From contig OX421495.1 of assembly GCA_949126835.1 (NCBI GenBank), positions 27,529,721 through 27,593,720 on the forward strand: a DNA stretch of 64,000 nt, written 5' to 3'. The position numbers were made by a program, and so were the translations under genes. Each line of letters begins with the position of its first letter. Positions within the stretch are counted from its first letter, which is position 1. Positions 22,590-34,695 of the stretch are shown piece by piece. Under the pieces are notes generated by a model. It was not told the origin of the DNA, did no database searches, and worked only from the letters and a program-made list of their open reading frames with translations. The DNA comes from Anisus vortex (lineage: Eukaryota > Mollusca > Gastropoda > Planorbidae).

Positions 22590-23180
22590 GTTTAAGATCG
22601 TCGCCAGTCATTGGAACCAGTTGCCAGTCATTGGAACCAGTTGCCAGTGTTTAAGATCGTCGCCAGTCCTTGGAACCAGTTGCCAGTCATTGGAACCAGT
22701 TGCCAGTCATTGGAACCAGTTGCCAGTGTTTAAGATCGTCGCCAGTCTTTGGAACCAGTCGCCAGTCACTGGAACCAGTTGGCAGTCATTGGAACCAGTG
22801 GCCAGTCATTGGAACCAGTTGCCAGTCATTGGAACCAGTTGCCAGTGTTTAAGATCGTCACCAGTCATTTGAACCAGTTGCCAGTCATTGGAACCAGTTG
22901 CCAGTGTTTAAGATCGTCGCCAGTCCTTGGAACCAGTCAGTTGCCAGTCATTGGAACCAGTTGCCAGTGTTTAAGATCGTCACCAGTCATTGGAACCAGT
23001 TGCCAGTCATTGGAACCAGTTGCCAGTGTTTAAGATCGTCACCAGTCATTGGAACCAGTTGCCAGTCATTAGAACCAGTTGCCAGTGTTTAAGATCGTCG
23101 CCAGTCCTTGGAACCAGTCAGTTGCCAGTCATTGGAACCAGTTGCCTGTGTTTAAGATCATCGCCAGTCATTGGATCCAG
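22590..23180. repeat. 20-bp GCCAGTCATTGGAACCAGTT minisatellite
   Basis: About 30 units. A variant GCCAGTGTTTAAGATCGTC is interspersed every 2-4 units, giving a compound pattern. The corresponding site in copy 2 has about three longer units (25680-25790) and copy 3 has one (36030-36085). Confidence 0.93.
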
Positions 23181-23320
23181 AATCAGCTTATCTTTTATAA
23201 AATTGGAGGTAGAGTGATGGTTCGTCTCATACTGTGCTATGATATTAAATTGTACTTCTAAAAAGAAAATGTTTTTCTGTGAATTTTACATAAAGTAAAC
23301 CTAAATTATAAAGTAAATAT

Positions 23321-24182
23321 TAGTGATGGGACGATACCAAAATTTTTAACGACTCCGATACGATTCCGATTCTACCCAATTATCCCGATTCCTGATACGA
23401 TTCCGATTCCTGGCCATTATTACATATATGTATTAAACTTTTGCCGCCACTCGCCATGATTAATTTGGGCTCTGAAATAAAATGAATAGAAATCAATAAA
23501 TAAAACTGGTGATTACCAGATTGAGTTACAAAAACTAAACAAATACAGTCATATTGCATTTTAATAGCAATAGATCTAATAGCACCCAAACAGATAGATC
23601 AAAATCGCTTACAAGATAATTGCTAATCGAGTCGCATTTCATTAGGTCCTTGAATTCACATTTTTAAATGCCATTGCTCCTTTCTATAAGCGGTTTTGGT
23701 TACTCTGTTCGGGTGCTATTAGATCTAAGTTGGTTCTTTACACTTGTGCGTAGAATACGGCAGTAATCATAGCAATCAGTTTAATTCTAAATTCTAAATC
23801 TGAAAATGATCGTTCTTCTGACTTCTTAAATGTTTTTTCTCAGTTGCTACCACTATCCAAAAGTTAGGGTACATTGGGTCATTCATTTGGAAAATAATCT
23901 ATACTGTTACTGCATAGAGTTGGAATTAGCTTGAATTGAATGGCTTGGAAAATGGTCAGGAAAGAGTGAAGAAATATTAGGTAGTTAAGAACATAATACA
24001 AACACACACACAGTGCAATCCTATGTTACAGCTATTTATTTTAAGCCCTGTATATTTAAGAATCGTTTTGGTATCGGAAACGGGTCTGAATTATTCAGCC
24101 CCGATACGATTCCCAATACTTTGGAAAAATCCAGATATTCGATACGATTTTGATACGATTCTGATTAATCGTCCCATCACTA
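23321..24182. mobile_element. Non-autonomous hAT element, 862 bp
   Basis: The ends are perfect 15-bp inverted repeats (TAGTGATGGGACGAT). The element is flanked by an exact 8-bp duplication GTAAATAT (23313-23320 and 24183-24190). Subterminal CGATACGATT motifs recur inside both ends. No transposase is encoded. An uninterrupted GTAAATATGGAT occurs at the paralogous place (25831), the empty site. Confidence 0.93.
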
Positions 24183-24240
24183 GTAAATATGGATGAATGT
24201 TGACTATGGATATGTGGGTGGGCTAGTTTCTTTTAATGTA

Positions 24241-24400
24241 GTTTTCACATTATTCAATTAAACTTGAAACTATCAACATGACTTTATCAGTATTCACATT
24301 ATTCAATATATAACTTCAAACTATCAACATGACTTTATCAGTATTCACATTATTCAATAAAACTTTAAACAATCAACATGACTTTATCAGTATTCACATG
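24241..24400. repeat. ~50-bp tandem repeat, 3 units
   Basis: Units of CACATTATTCAAT...CAACATGACTTTATCAGTATT, slightly diverged. Confidence 0.85.
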
Positions 24401-25311
24401 TTTTGTTTATATCATGTATCATACTCACCATTTCATTGGTTGAAAAAAAAAATTATTTGAATTGTTTCTTAAAATATTGTTGAATTGAACTTTGCTTTGT
24501 TTCAGTTACTTTTGTTCAAAAAGATTTTCACCAAGTCTGGAGTGTGTCTCTGACTCCCAGCTCTATTGATATTACTTGGGCTACAATCAAGGTGTCAGGC
24601 CATTGTTCTGGTCACAGAATCTCATTATTGGCCTCGGCCATGGAAACAAGTGATGTTGCTTCATTAGACTAATGGAATAACACGGTCAGAAAGAGATAAT
24701 TATCTTTCATAGTAAAAAAAATTTTTACACTTAAGATTATAAGTAACAGAAAGTAATTTTTGTATACAGTAAATTGTCTATCCAAAACCATGTATGTTTA
24801 ATCTTTGCTTTTCATTTGCTTTTCAGAATCAATTCCTCAAACTGCAATGGCTGGTTGAACAACCTCAACTAAGTTAAGTGTAACAATCATCACTGGCCTT
24901 TAGAATATTCATGTTACACAGAGCCTATGCAGACATAAGAAAAATCATATTCATGCATACAATTTCATTCAAACACACACTCTTTCTCACTAGGGGTTAA
25001 TTGGGTTATTATTTGAAAAATTGTTTCTTAAAGGTGTCTAAGGCACTTTAGACCCCTGATATTTAGTTAGGTTTCTGATGGCAAGGATGAATTAAGAGTA
25101 TGGCACAGACTCCTGAAACATCTATTGCAAGAAATAGTTTGGAAAATGGTTGGCTAGAAGTAGAGTATTCAGGTCAATCAAGGGTATGGGTTTTAGTTGA
25201 GAAAGACTCACTTTACACACACAAATGTGTTCACTCCAAAGTCTTACAAGGAATTGTACTATTTACATTTCTTTTGTCTGCATTGATAGATTCCAACATA
25301 GTAACCCACAG

Positions 25312-25401
25312 CAGTTTCTCAAGTCTACACGGCTAGATACCAGCATTATCAACTGTTGCAGTTTCTCAAGTCTACACGGCTAGATACCATCATTATCAAC
25401 T
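25312..25401 (+). other. Exon-like island E, copy 2 (internally duplicated)
   Basis: Two direct copies of about 47 bp (TTTCTCAAGTCTACACGGCT core), joined by GTTGCAG. The left acceptor is CCCACAG and the right donor GTAAGT. Confidence 0.35.
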
Positions 25402-25925
25402 GTAAGTCTTCTGTACATGTTATGATACCCATAGTCATTATCAATAGTCTAAAGTCTTAAAGTTTAATGCATATACTCTTCATAGTTCTTCTTTCATATC
25501 ATTAGATTAGCAAGTTTATTTCAAGATTATAATTTGGCAAAAACATAAATAATACCACTATTTACTTATTGTTGGTTAGGCATTTCAATGATTTATCTTT
25601 AGGCTTATTTTATTCCAACAACATTGTTGTTATAAGCATACACTTCTGATGGTTGGACATAGAGAAGATGATACCTTGTTAACACAAGGAGCCAGTTGCC
25701 AGCCCTCAAGATTGTTACAACCCCTAGAGCCAGTTGCCAGCCCTCAAGATCATTGCAACCCATAGAGCCAGTTGCCAGCCATCAAGATAATTACCTAAAG
25801 TAAACATGAAAATATGTCAGTATTATGGATGTAAATATGGATCAATATTAACTATGGATATGTGGGTGGGCTAGTTTTTTTTAATGTAGTTTATTGTGTG
25901 TTATCTTGTATTTAACATTTTACAG

Positions 25926-26001
25926 ATGGTGCTTGTTCTAGAGACTAGATTCACAATACATCATTGACACATCTGTTTGAAACATAAATAACTACATTAA
26001 G
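25926..26001 (+). other. Exon-like island A, copy 2
   Basis: 76 bp between TTTTACAG and GTAGGG. It starts ATGGTGCTTGTTCTAGAGAC and has a stop after 13 codons, so it is unlikely to encode a larger protein. It is one of the best conserved pieces among the blocks. Confidence 0.4.
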
Positions 26002-26298
26002 GTAGGGTGATGTATTAGTTTTATTTGTAGGTCATTAATTTTTTTGTAGTAAAAATTTCTATTAAGAGTTCATAATAGTTTACAAAAGGTCCAATGTTAA
26101 GTCAAGTTTACAAACTTAACTGTACATAAATCAGAATCTGTAGTTTTATGTTCATTTAATATCATTTTGACTTAATCGGTTTAGATTTCTTTAAGATGTT
26201 TCAAATCATTTTAAGTTATAAGGCTGATAAAAATTATTTTGTATGGAAATTTAGTTTGATAGAGAAATTGTTTCACATAGTTTTATTTTTAATCTCAG

Positions 26299-26386
26299 GA
26301 ATGGAGGTTGCGTCAAACTATGAAGACTTGCCGGGACTGGAAATAAACAAATGAGGCTTACCAGGAAAATGTCTAATGTGTAATTG
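26299..26386 (+). other. Exon-like island B, copy 2
   Basis: 88 bp between AATCTCAG and GTAAGT. The core is GAATGGAGGTTGC...GGAAATAAACAAATGA. It has the same length as copy 3. Confidence 0.4.
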
Positions 26387-26397
26387 GTAAGTCTTCA

Positions 26398-27065
26398 TTT
26401 TATTTACTAGATCCTAAACATTATATTGATTTACAGAATACTACTTCTTCTAACTTTATTTACTAGATCCTAAACATTATATTGATTTACAGAATACTAC
26501 TTCTTCTAACTTTATTTACTAGATCCTAAACATTATTTGATTTACAGAATACTACTTCTTTTAACTTTATTTACTAGATCCTAAACATTATATTGATTTA
26601 CAGAATACTACTTCTTCTAACTTTATTTACTAGATCCTAAACATTATATTGATTTACAGAATACTACTTCTTCTAACTTTATTAACTAGATCCTAAACAT
26701 TATATTGATTTACAGAATACTACTTCTTCTAACTTTATTTACTAGATCCTAAACATTATATTGATTTACAGAATACTACTTCTTCTAATTTTATTTACTA
26801 GATCCTAAACATTATTTGATTTACAGAATACTACTTCTTCTAACTTTATTTACTAGATCCTAAACATTATATTGATTTACAGAATACTACTTCTTCTAAC
26901 TTTATTAACTAGATCCTAAACATTATATTGATTTACAGAATACTACTTCTTCTAACTTTATTAACTAGATCCTAAACATTATATTGATTTACAGAATACT
27001 ACTTCTTCTAACTTTATTTACTAGATCCTAAACATTATATTGATTTACAGAATACTACTTCTTCT
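26398..27065. repeat. 56-bp minisatellite, about 12 units
   Basis: Unit CTTTATTTACTAGATCCTAA, then ACATTATATTGATTTACAGA, then ATACTACTTCTTCTAA. Units are almost identical (some lack AT). Copy 3 has a single TTTACTAGATCTTAAACATT at the same place (37275). Confidence 0.95.
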
Positions 27066-27376
27066 TCTTCAGCTTTCCATGAAGCATTATGGTTGTATGT
27101 ATGTTTTCTGATGCTCCCCAACTGTTCCCCAGTTGGAAGAGTCAACATATCTCCAACTTTATTGGGAGCTACTTCCCTCTGGCAGGGAGTGTGTGACTTT
27201 GCCATAACCTCTTTGGCATTTTCATCCAACCATCCGCTGAGGTTTGCACTCAACCTTTGGCTTGATTGCTGGGTAGAACAGGTTTCACTGGTGGGTGGGT
27301 GAGGTAGGCTTGAACAGTAGAGGCTAAGAGGCATAATCAGTCTTGTTTTCACATCACTGTCTTGTTTGAACCCCAC
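27035..27376 (-). other. Unassigned 113-codon ORF
   Basis: A minus-strand ORF just past the 56-bp array, with a hydrophilic product and an acidic C-terminus (KAEEEEVVF). No family recognised. Part of it persists in block copy 3 (37310-37445). Possibly a relic of a mobile element; coding status is doubtful. Confidence 0.2.
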
Positions 27377-27959
27377 AGAACATTCCTAATTCTCTTCACT
27401 AAGCCACAAAGTAGTAATCTAATATATAAAGCTCAATGTCAATGTATTTGTCTGGGAAAGGAAACTAAATTGCTCAACACAAAATTATAACATTTTGCAG
27501 GAAAATTTCATTTCTTCCAATCTGGTTAATAACGCTATTTATATGTTAAAGAATGATAGCAAAGTATTTTTGAATTTGTATTTAACATCTGCCTTTATAT
27601 ATGCTGTGTAAACACACAAGTTTTTTTCGGGAGTATTTTGAAACCAATTAAATTTTTCTAACATCACTGACTAATAAAAATATAAAATTACGTTCAATTA
27701 TTGAACTGGATCAAATATGCAACAAATTTGTTTTTTTCCTTATAATATTAATCTAAATAGTAAACTATTACATTATATTTCTATGTGATTGTTGAACTAC
27801 TGTAATTGAGAAAGTATAAAAAGTTTAAAGTATAGATCAGGTGATAATTTATAATGTAAGTCATTAGGGCCTTTGAGATGCATAAATATTTCAAGTTCAA
27901 TATTAATATAATATACTACTTATATTTTATTGGCTCACATCAAAGACACAGTTTAGTAT
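27377..27959. other. No gene; AT-rich block sequence
   Basis: Collinear with 37450-37880 of copy 3. Nothing else seen. Confidence 0.5.
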
Positions 27960-28305
27960 TTTGGTCTAATTATAGAAGAGGTAGAGTTTGAATAGTTAAG
28001 TCTAGATTGTGTGTTTCTTGGTCTAATTATAGAATAGGTCGAGTTTGAATAGTTGTCTAGATTGTGTGTTTCTTGGTCTAATTATAGAATAGGTAGAGTT
28101 TGAATAGTTAAGTCTAGATTGTGTGTTTCTTGGTCTAATTATAGAATAGGTAGAGATTCAATAGTTAAGTCTAGATTGTGTGTTTCTTGGTCTAATTATA
28201 GAATAGGTAGAGTTTCAATAGTTACGTCTAGATTGTGTGTTTCTTGGTCTAATTATAGAATAGGTAGAGTTTCAATAGTTAAGTCTAGATTACGTGTTTC
28301 TTTTA
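27960..28305. repeat. 57-bp minisatellite, about 6 units
   Basis: Unit TTGGTCTAATTATAGAATAG followed by GTAGAGTTT...TCTAGATTGTGTGTTTC. Copy 3 has one partial unit (37880-37905). Confidence 0.93.
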
Positions 28306-28319
28306 CCTGTTTGAAGAAT

Positions 28320-28862
28320 CAGCTAGAGGTATGCTAGTTATATTTACAGCTAGAGATAGGATAGTTATATTTACAGCTAGAGATAGGCTAGTTATATTTA
28401 CAGCTTGAGATAGGCTAGTTTTATTTACAGCTTGAGATAGGCTAGTTATATTTACAGCTAGAGATAGGCTAGTTATATTTACAGCTAGAGATAGGCTAGT
28501 TATATTTACAGCTAGAGATAGGCTAGTTATATTTACAGCTAGAGATAGGCTAGTTATATTTACAGCTAGAGATAGGCTAGTTATATTTACAGCTAGAGAT
28601 AGGCTAGTTATATTTACAGCTAGAGATAGGCTAGTTGTATTTACAGCTAGAGATAGGCTAGTTTTATTTACAGCTAGAGATAGGCTAGTTATATTTACAG
28701 CTAGAGATGGCTAGTTATATTTACAGCTAGAGATAGGCTAGTTATATTTACAGCTAGAGATAGGCTAGTTATATTTACAGCTAGATATAGGCTAGTTATA
28801 TTTACAGTTAGATATGGCTAGTTATATTTACAGCTAAAGATTGGCTAGTTATATTTACAGAT
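28320..28862. repeat. 27-bp minisatellite, about 20 units
   Basis: Unit AGCTAGAGATAGGCTAGTTA plus TATTTAC, nearly uniform. It has no counterpart in block copy 3. Confidence 0.95.
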
Positions 28863-29200
28863 GTCTTTTTAGGTAAAAGCAACAGCACAATAATCTGGTA
28901 AAATAGACAGGCATTTGCAAGGGCAAACCCATAAAAGTTTTCATTCTTCCTGAGTGACACATTTGCTTGGAATGGGTTTCTTGAACTAATAATTAATATC
29001 AAGAAGTTCACCTTAAAAAAGCTCTAATAAAAATGCAAAATTAGGTCGCATTGTTAACTATGTAGACAAAAACTTCTTTGTGTAAAGAGCTTTGTCAAAT
29101 GTGTCATATAGATAAAATGAAAATGTAAAATCTACATAATTTAATTTAGCCTATATATAGTGTTATCCAGTGAGTTTATTGTGTCTGTTTGTGCTTACAG

Positions 29201-29260
29201 GAAATTCCAACAGTTTGATGTGGTCAGCCTCATTCAGGATTATGGAGTTTGTTACTGCAG
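29201..29260 (+). other. Exon-like island G, copy 2
   Basis: 60 bp between TGCTTACAG and GTAAAT. Core GAAATTCCAACAGTTTGATG, ending ACTGCAG. Confidence 0.4.
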
Positions 29261-29639
29261 GTAAATACATTTTTACTTTCACGGGTTATTTAAATTCTAT
29301 TCAATTTGTTATTTTGTTTTTATTTGCACAAAATCTTTTTCTCTTTCAGAGTTAATAGGTGTCCTTTGATTTCTTCAGTTGACCTCAAAAGATTGGTGTT
29401 ATACACACCTTATGTTTTGTTTTTCTATATTATTCATATCTATTTATTATTATACAGTTATATACTATATATTTTAGTGTTAGGGGTTGCTCTGTACAAT
29501 GTATATTGTCAAACTGCTTTGTAGTTTTCAAAGTTTGTTCTTAGCTATTGTGCATGATATTATGTGTGACTTTATATTCATGTGCCATCTTCATGCCATT
29601 TGTGAATGTGAATTTATAATATATTGCCTGCTTTATATT

Positions 29640-31450
29640 TTCAATGTTGTGTGTGATTTTATATTCTATGTTCTACCACTGAATGTGACTTTATATCCTA
29701 CTACTGTATGTGACTTTATATTCTACCATTGTATGTGACTTTATACTCTACCACTGTATATGACTTTATATCCTACTACTGTATGTGTCTTTATATTCTA
29801 CCACTGTATGTGACTTTATATTCTACGGCTGTATGGGACTTTATATTCTACGGCTGTATGGTACATTATATTCTACCACTGTATATGACTTTATATTCTA
29901 CCACTGTATGTGACTTTATATTCTACCACTGTATGTGACTTTATATTCTACGGCTGTATGGGACTTTAAATTCTACCACTGTATATGACTTTATATTCTA
30001 CGGCTGTATGGGACTTTTATATTCTACGGCTGTATGTGACTTTGTATTCTACCACTGTATATGACTTTATATTCTACGGCTGTATGGGACTTTAAATTCT
30101 ACCACTGTATATGACTTTATATTCTACGGCTGTATGGGACTTTAAATTCTACGGCTGTATGGGACTTTATATTCTACGGCTGTATGTGACTTTGTATTCT
30201 ACCACTGTATATGACTTTATATTCTACGGCTGTATGTGACTTTATATTCTACGGCTGTATGGGACTTTAAATTCTACCACTGTATGGGACTTTGTATTCT
30301 ACCACTGTATATGACTTTATATTCTACCACTGTATATGACTTTATATTTTACCACTCTGTGGGACTTTATATTCTACCACTGTATATGACTTTATATTCT
30401 ACCACTGTATATGACTTTATATTCTACCACTGTATATGACTTTATATTCTACCTCTGTATATGACTTTATATTCTACCACTGTATATGACTTTATATTCT
30501 ACCACTATATATGACTTTATATTCTACCACTGTATATGACTTTATATTCTACCACTGTATATGACTTTATATTCTACCACTGTATATGACTTTATATTCT
30601 ACCACTGTATATGACTTTATATTCTACCACTGTATATGACTTTATATTCTACCACTGTATATGACTTTATATTTTACCGCTGTGTGGGATTTTATATTCT
30701 ACGGCTGCATGTGACTTAATTTTCTACCACTGTATATGACTTTATATTCTACCACTGTATATGACTTTATATTCTACCACTGTATGTGACTTTATATTCT
30801 ACGGCTGTATGGGACTTTATATTCTACGGCTGTATGGGACTTTAAATTCTACCACTGTATATGACTTTATATTCTAGGGCTGTATGGGACTTTATATTCT
30901 ACGGCTGTATGTGACTTTGTATTCTACCACTGTATATGACTTTATATTCTACGGCTGTATGTGACTTTATATTCTACGGCTGTATGGGACTTTAAATTCT
31001 ACCACTGTATATGACTTTATATTCTACGGCTGTATGGGACTTTATATTCTACGGCTGTATGTGACTTTGTATTCTACCACTGTATATGACTTTATATTCT
31101 ACCACTGTATATGACTTTATATTTTACCACTCTGTGGGACTTTATATTCTACCACTGTATATGACTTTATATTCTACCACTGTATATGACTTTATATTCT
31201 ACCACTGTATATGACTTTATATTCTACCACTGTATATGACTTTATATTCTACCACTGTATATGACTTTATATTCTACCACTGTATATGACTTTATATTCT
31301 ACCACTGTATATGACTTTTTATTTTACCGCTGTGTGGGATTTTATATTCTACGGCTGTATGTGACTTAATTTTCTACCACTGTATATGACTTTATATTCT
31401 ACCACTGTATATGACTTTATATTTTATAACTGTGTGGGACTTTATATTCA
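29640..31450. repeat. 25-bp minisatellite, about 72 units
   Basis: Two main unit types alternate in runs, ...TTCTACCACTGTATATGACT... and ...TTCTACGGCTGTATGGGACT.... A segment near 30230-30720 is largely repeated at 30960-31380, so there is higher-order duplication. It begins where block copy 3 begins its own 25-bp array. Confidence 0.95.
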
Positions 31451-31794
31451 ACCACTGGATTTATCAAGAATAGGATCAGGACTTTTAGATTTGAATTATC
31501 AATCATAGGATCAAGACTGTGTGATGCATGTAAAATATCATTTATAACTTCACCTTTCTGTTATATAGTCAATATTTTTATGTTCATATGGATTCTTAAA
31601 GTCTTATTGATTATTTTTTTAATATCTTTTTGTGTTAATGGTTTTTGTTAAGGGCAAATAGTAAAGTAGTAATAATACATTAGGCATTAAAATATAATTT
31701 AGAAATACATCCTAATAACAATCTATTACATTGCAATGCTCAGATAAACATTAGGACAAAAACACTTTCCTTATCTCGTATGCAAGAATAAATG
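31451..31794. other. No gene seen
   Basis: AT-rich, nothing recognised. Confidence 0.5.
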
Positions 31795-32178
31795 CATATA
31801 AGAACTCTTTCTTCCCAAGTGGCATCTGGGCATAGAATGGGTTGCCTGAACAAACCAGGAAAACAAGTAACTTAACCTCATTTAAAACATTAATAGAAAT
31901 GCAGGTCTAGACTCTAACCACAGATGTGCTTTAATACAATAATCTTCTGTATATAAGGAGCGTCTGTAATGTATAAGATAAGTGCTGATAAAAAAGCAAG
32001 ACTATTCCACACTGTTAATTGTGTAGGCAAAAATCTTCTTTCCATAAAAAGTTTTTGTTATCATACCTGAAAAAGTGTCCTATAAATAGAATGAAAATGT
32101 AAAACATTATAACAGTCTTTAATTTAGCCTTTATATAGTTGTATCCAATTAGATTATTTTCTATGTTTTTGCTAACAG

Positions 32179-32242
32179 GAAATTCCATCAGTTGGATATA
32201 GTCATCCTCATTCAGGCTTCTAGAGTTTGTGTTTTGCTGCAG
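32179..32242 (+). other. Exon-like island G, copy 4
   Basis: 64 bp between GCTAACAG and GTAAAA, ending TTGCTGCAG. Confidence 0.35.
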
Positions 32243-32640
32243 GTAAAACATGTTTTTAATTTCACAGGTTCTAGAAATTCTGTTAAACTCATGAGCTTGT
32301 TATAATTTAAACAATTTTTTTTTCTCTTAGTAGCATTGATAGGTGAATTCCAATTATTCCAACTTGGTTCACTGCATTCTTTACTTTTTAAATTAATATC
32401 TCTATGTATTTTTATTTGAATGATTGCCTTTATATTTGCTTTGTAAGTTTCAACTTCAGTTACCAATAAGAATAAAAAATTTAATCTATTGAACTGAACC
32501 AAACAAGACTTGCATGTCTTTTTAACAATAACATAAAGGAAATATGGATATGTAAAGTTAATATAGATATGTGGCTGAACCAGTTTAATGAGCATGTAAT
32601 CTAAATTTAAAATTATTTTTTTATATCCAACATTTTACTG

Positions 32641-32716
32641 ATTGTGCTTGTTCTAGAGACTAGATTCACAATACATCATTAACAGACCTGTTTGAAAAAG
32701 AAATATCTACATTAAG
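32641..32716 (+). other. Exon-like island A, copy 4, acceptor lost
   Basis: 76 bp, donor GTAGGC kept. The acceptor reads TTTTACTG instead of TTTTACAG. Confidence 0.3.
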
Positions 32717-32789
32717 GTAGGCCTATGTATAGGTTTTATTTGAAGGTTGTTTTATATTGACACTTTGTGTGGACTTGAAACATTTTGAA

Positions 32790-33703
32790 TAGAGTATTTC
32801 ATTAGATGGACTTTATTGAGTTATGGTTTACATTGTATAGAGTATTTCATTAGATGGACAGTATTGAGTTATGGTTTACATTGTATAGAGTATTTCATTA
32901 GATGGACTTTATTGAGTTATGGTTTACATTGTATAGAGTATTTCATTAGATGGACTTTATTGAGTTATGGTTTACATTGTATAGAGTATTTCATTAGATG
33001 GTTTGTATTGAGATATTGTTTACATTGTATAGAGTATTTCATTAGATGGACTTTATTGAGGTATTGTTTACATTGTATAGAGTATTTCATTAGATGGACT
33101 TTATTGAGTTATGGTTTACATTGTATAGAGTATTTCATTAGATGGTTTGTATTGAGATATTGTTTACATTGTATAGAGTATTTCATTAGATGGACTTTAT
33201 TGAGGTATTGTTTACATTGTATAGAGTATTTCATTAGATGGACTTTATTGAGTTATGGTTTACATTGTATAGAGTATTTCATTAGATGGACAGTATTGAG
33301 TTATGGTTTACATTGTATAGAGTATTTCATTAGATGGACTTTATTGAGTTATGGTTTACATTGTATAGAGTATTTCATTAGATGGACTTTATTGAGTTAT
33401 GGTTTACATTGTATAGAGTATTTCATTAGATGGTTTGTATTGAGATATTGTTTACATTGTATAGAGTATTTCATTAGATGGACTTTATTGAGGTATTGTT
33501 TACATTGTATAGAGTATTTCATTAGATGGACTTTATTGAGGTATTGTTTACATTGTATAGAGTATTTCATTAGATGGACTTTATTGAGGTATTGTTTACA
33601 TTGTATAGAGTATTTCATTAGATGGACTTTATTGAGGTATTGTTTACATTGTATAGAGTATTTCATTAGATGGACTTTATTGAGGTATTGTTTACATTGT
33701 ATT
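32790..33703. repeat. 48-bp minisatellite, about 19 units
   Basis: Unit GAGTATTTCATTAGATGGAC, then TTTATTGAGTTATGGTTTAC, then ATTGTATA. Four variants are arranged in a repeated order (TTATGG, ATATTG, GTATTG blocks). Because 48 is a multiple of three, it stays open for 299 codons (32816-33715 +) and for part of the minus strand. Confidence 0.95.
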
Positions 33704-34265
33704 AAGATAAGATAAGATTGCTTTATTGATCCAAATAAATGGAAATTTGACTTGATTACATAAATTCCGTCTTTCAGCATACCTAAAACAATATTCAAGA
33801 ACCATTTGTACTCAAACACAATAGACATTCACGCACACTATCATACCATTTATCATACAAGACAAAAGTAGGCCGATTATTTAGGAGTCAGCTATTGAGC
33901 CATTGTATTTCCTGGCTGAAAGATGATTCTTTTGAAAGAGTCTCACTGACAGTGGAACAAAAGAGTTCCTAAATCTCTCTGTTCTTGCCCTTATTGAAAG
34001 AAGCCGACCACTTCGACTAGATATTATGTAACTATCATTAAGCGGGTGTGCATGATCTTAGAGGATTTTATCAATCATAGACAGGCACCTTGAACTGAAA
34101 ATATCCGCAAGAGATGGTAATTGGGTCTGTGAAGTAGGAGAGGCTTACTTGGACTTCATTAGAGTGTTATCTATATTTATTAAAATGTATTCATAGGACA
34201 ATCTACTGGTTTTCCTTACATCCTGCACTGAACTATAAATACTTAACAACCTAACTTCATCACTA
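33703..34265 (-). pseudogene. LINE ORF2 C-terminus and 3' end
   Basis: The minus strand gives FSSRCLSMIDKIL, then SGRLLSIRARTERFRNSFVP and SVRLF, a well-known non-LTR ORF2 C-terminal pattern. A stop follows (near 33880), then a 3' UTR ending CAATCTTATCTTATCTTA, a short tandem tail. It is 5'-truncated, with one frame change near 34065. Confidence 0.75.
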
Positions 34266-34501
34266 CTTGCATGTGCTATTTATATCATGAATCAAGTAGA
34301 CAAACAGTTGGCTGTTATTGTAAAATGTATTTTAACGGTTTCTTAAAGCATTGTTGTTTTTTAAATTTGTTTTGTTTCAGTTACTTTCTTTTAGAAGGAT
34401 TTTTACCTGAGTCCACCCAGCTCTAAAGAGAACCTAAAATTACTTAGAGACAAAAAAGGTATCATGGCCACAGAATCCCTTTGTTTGCCAAGGCCTTGGA
34501 A

Positions 34502-34695
34502 ATAATAATTGTTTTTTATATAGCGCTCCTATCATGCTCAGAGCGCTCTAGTAGATTATTGCATCCACTAGGCCCAAAACTCCTGCAGGGCAACACTTCG
34601 GTCGGTAGCAAGGATATAACCTGTGACGTGTTAGTTGGTTTTTGGCTGACAGTCCAATGAACAAACCGCAGGACCAGCCGGCTTTGCTAGACTGC
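34502..34695 (-). mobile_element. tRNA-derived SINE
   Basis: On the minus strand it has CTGTCAGCCAAAAACC and a B-box-like GGTTATATCC, then the shared body CTGCAGGAGTTTTGGGCC. Its tail is AGCGCTATATAAAAAACA. It is absent from the paralogous place in copy 1 (24640). Confidence 0.6.

Larger units (their letters stand above)
22285..25300 (+). repeat. Paralogous block, copy 1
   Basis: 22285-22590 matches 25310-25660. 24183-24250 matches 25831-25900. 24410-25200 matches 34290-35215, including a near-identical stretch at 24880-25160 against 34915-35195. The block holds the GCCAGT array and an 862-bp hAT insertion. It contains a degenerate SINE-like stretch (24520-24690) also present in copy 3. The + ORF at 25100-25336 is poorly conserved between copies. 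Confidence 0.8.
25300..29640 (+). repeat. Paralogous block, copy 2
   Basis: Collinear with copy 3: 25926-26390 with 36909-37270, 27220-27360 with 37310-37450, 27530-27960 with 37450-37880, 28880-29280 with 37915-38320, and 29480-29640 with 38750-38895. Between these segments copy 2 carries four minisatellites that copy 3 lacks or has as a single unit. Confidence 0.85.
31795..32745 (+). repeat. Paralogous block, partial copy 4
   Basis: 31795-31990 is a LINE 3' end (SFFPSGI-like codons). 32020-32260 matches 29040-29280 and 38090-38320. 32520-32745 matches 25850-26020 and 35890-35970/36900-37000. The order is rearranged relative to copies 2 and 3. Confidence 0.65.

Noticed and set aside
22588..23261. 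Repetitive ORFs over the GCCAGT array
   Set aside because: Several overlapping frames of the same array; no domain.
28320..28862. CRISPR-like array
   Set aside because: Units abut with no unique spacers, and the DNA is eukaryotic. The same holds for the other arrays.
32816..33715. Protein-coding gene of 299 codons
   Set aside because: Entirely a 48-bp minisatellite that happens to stay in frame; no start context or domain.
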